This document shows positions 5,626 to 5,825 of a stretch of 5,825 bases of DNA, one piece after another. The translations under genes were made by a program, and so were the position numbers. Positions within the stretch are counted from its first letter, which is position 1; each line of letters opens with the position of its first letter. The notes under the pieces were generated by a model. It did no database searches, was not told where the DNA came from, and saw only the letters and a list, made by a program, of their open reading frames with translations. Source of the DNA: Parcubacteria group bacterium CG_4_9_14_0_2_um_filter_35_11 (lineage in GTDB: Bacteria; Patescibacteriota; Minisyncoccia; Minisyncoccales; GCA-002788555); NCBI GenBank assembly GCA_002788555.1, contig PFRL01000008.1, positions 1 through 5,825 on the forward strand. The letters run 5' to 3'.

Positions 5626-5698
5626 GCCCCCATAGCTCAATTGGTAGAGCAGATCCCTCTTAAGGATAAGGTTGTAGGTTCGATTCCTGCTGGGGGCA
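5626..5698 (+). tRNA. tRNA-Lys (anticodon CTT)
   Basis: A 73-base cloverleaf is visible. The acceptor stem GCCCCCA (5626-5632) pairs with TGGGGGC (5691-5697), with discriminator A5698. The D stem is GCTC/GAGC (5635-5638, 5647-5650). The anticodon arm 5652-5656 with 5664-5668 closes the loop CTCTTAA with anticodon CTT at 5659-5661, reading AAG; its outermost pair is a G-A mismatch (5652 with 5668). The variable loop is AGGTT and the T arm GTAGG/CCTGC closes TTCGATT. The 3' end is followed by CA rather than CCA, so the tail is not encoded. It lies 22 bases after the last operon gene in the same direction, so the operon is bracketed by tRNAs. Confidence 0.95.
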
Positions 5699-5725
5699 CA
5701 TTTTAGTAAAAGTCAACGATTTATG

Positions 5726-5750
5726 GGCCGCCTCGCTTCGCTCGGCGGCC
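5726..5750 (+). terminator. GC-rich hairpin downstream of tRNA-Lys, possible terminator
   Basis: GGCCGCC (5726-5732) pairs perfectly with GGCGGCC (5744-5750) around an 11-base loop. It is the first stable hairpin after the operon and tRNA-Lys. No T-tract follows on either strand, so it is not a standard intrinsic terminator; it might be a non-canonical terminator, a 3'-end stabiliser or an interspersed palindrome. Confidence 0.35.
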
Positions 5751-5795
5751 AAATTGAACGGGAATTTCCAGCCAAAACTTAATTTTTGATTTTGT

Positions 5796-5812
5796 TGTCG
5801 GCGAAACCGACA
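5796..5812. repeat. Second hairpin near the right edge
   Basis: TGTCGG (5796-5801) pairs with CCGACA (5807-5812) around the loop CGAAA. It is T-rich on the left and A-rich on the right, without a proper T-tract after the stem on either strand. It may belong to a structured intergenic region that continues past the window. Confidence 0.4.
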
Positions 5813-5825
5813 GTAAAAGAAAATT

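Noticed and set aside
5709..5716. TTGACT on the minus strand as a promoter antisense to tRNA-Lys
   Set aside because: No -10 element at the right distance; the position falls inside the tRNA 3' half.

Overview
The window looks like chromosomal DNA from a Candidate Phyla Radiation (Patescibacteria, Parcubacteria-like) bacterium. The evidence is AT-rich DNA, very tight gene packing, no visible Shine-Dalgarno sequence before any of the four complete genes, tRNA genes without an encoded CCA, and two secreted proteins ending in the short two-helix TrbC/VirB2-type pilin domain that is common in these lineages. No rRNA or ribosomal protein gene is present to confirm the placement, so it is an inference. 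Reading frames fit the ordinary code: no frame needs TGA as an amino acid, and TAA, TAG and TGA all serve as stops.

Layout. Bases 1-290 (minus strand) are the 5' end of a CCA-adding enzyme / poly(A) polymerase-type tRNA nucleotidyltransferase that runs off the window. Bases 291-614 are a 324-base divergent intergenic region with promoter-like elements facing both ways and a cluster of inverted GTTCTA/TAGAAC half-sites. A tRNA-Arg(TCG) follows at 615-686. Four plus-strand genes then lie almost end to end: a membrane-anchored protein with a DUF4352-like domain (752-1672), a 603-residue secreted beta-propeller protein with a C-terminal pilin-like domain (1682-3493), an unrecognised membrane-anchored protein with six cysteines (3532-4413), and a 397-residue cysteine-rich protein with three TSP1-like repeats, Asp-rich MopE-like motifs and a second pilin-like domain (4410-5603). 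A tRNA-Lys(CTT) follows at 5626-5698, then two GC-rich hairpins without U-tracts.

How the genes may work together. Gaps of 9 and 38 bases and one 4-base ATGA overlap indicate a single transcription unit. Every product carries a signal peptide or signal anchor and is directed to the cell surface. Two products have unrelated extracellular regions on the same kind of two-helix pilin-like tail, and the two single-pass proteins could be accessory or assembly factors. The best reading is a cell-surface display or minor-pilin cassette, perhaps for contact with other cells. No secretion ATPase, prepilin peptidase or other machinery gene is in the window, so assembly into a pilus is not shown. The CCA-adding enzyme fits the two tRNAs, both of which need their CCA added after transcription.
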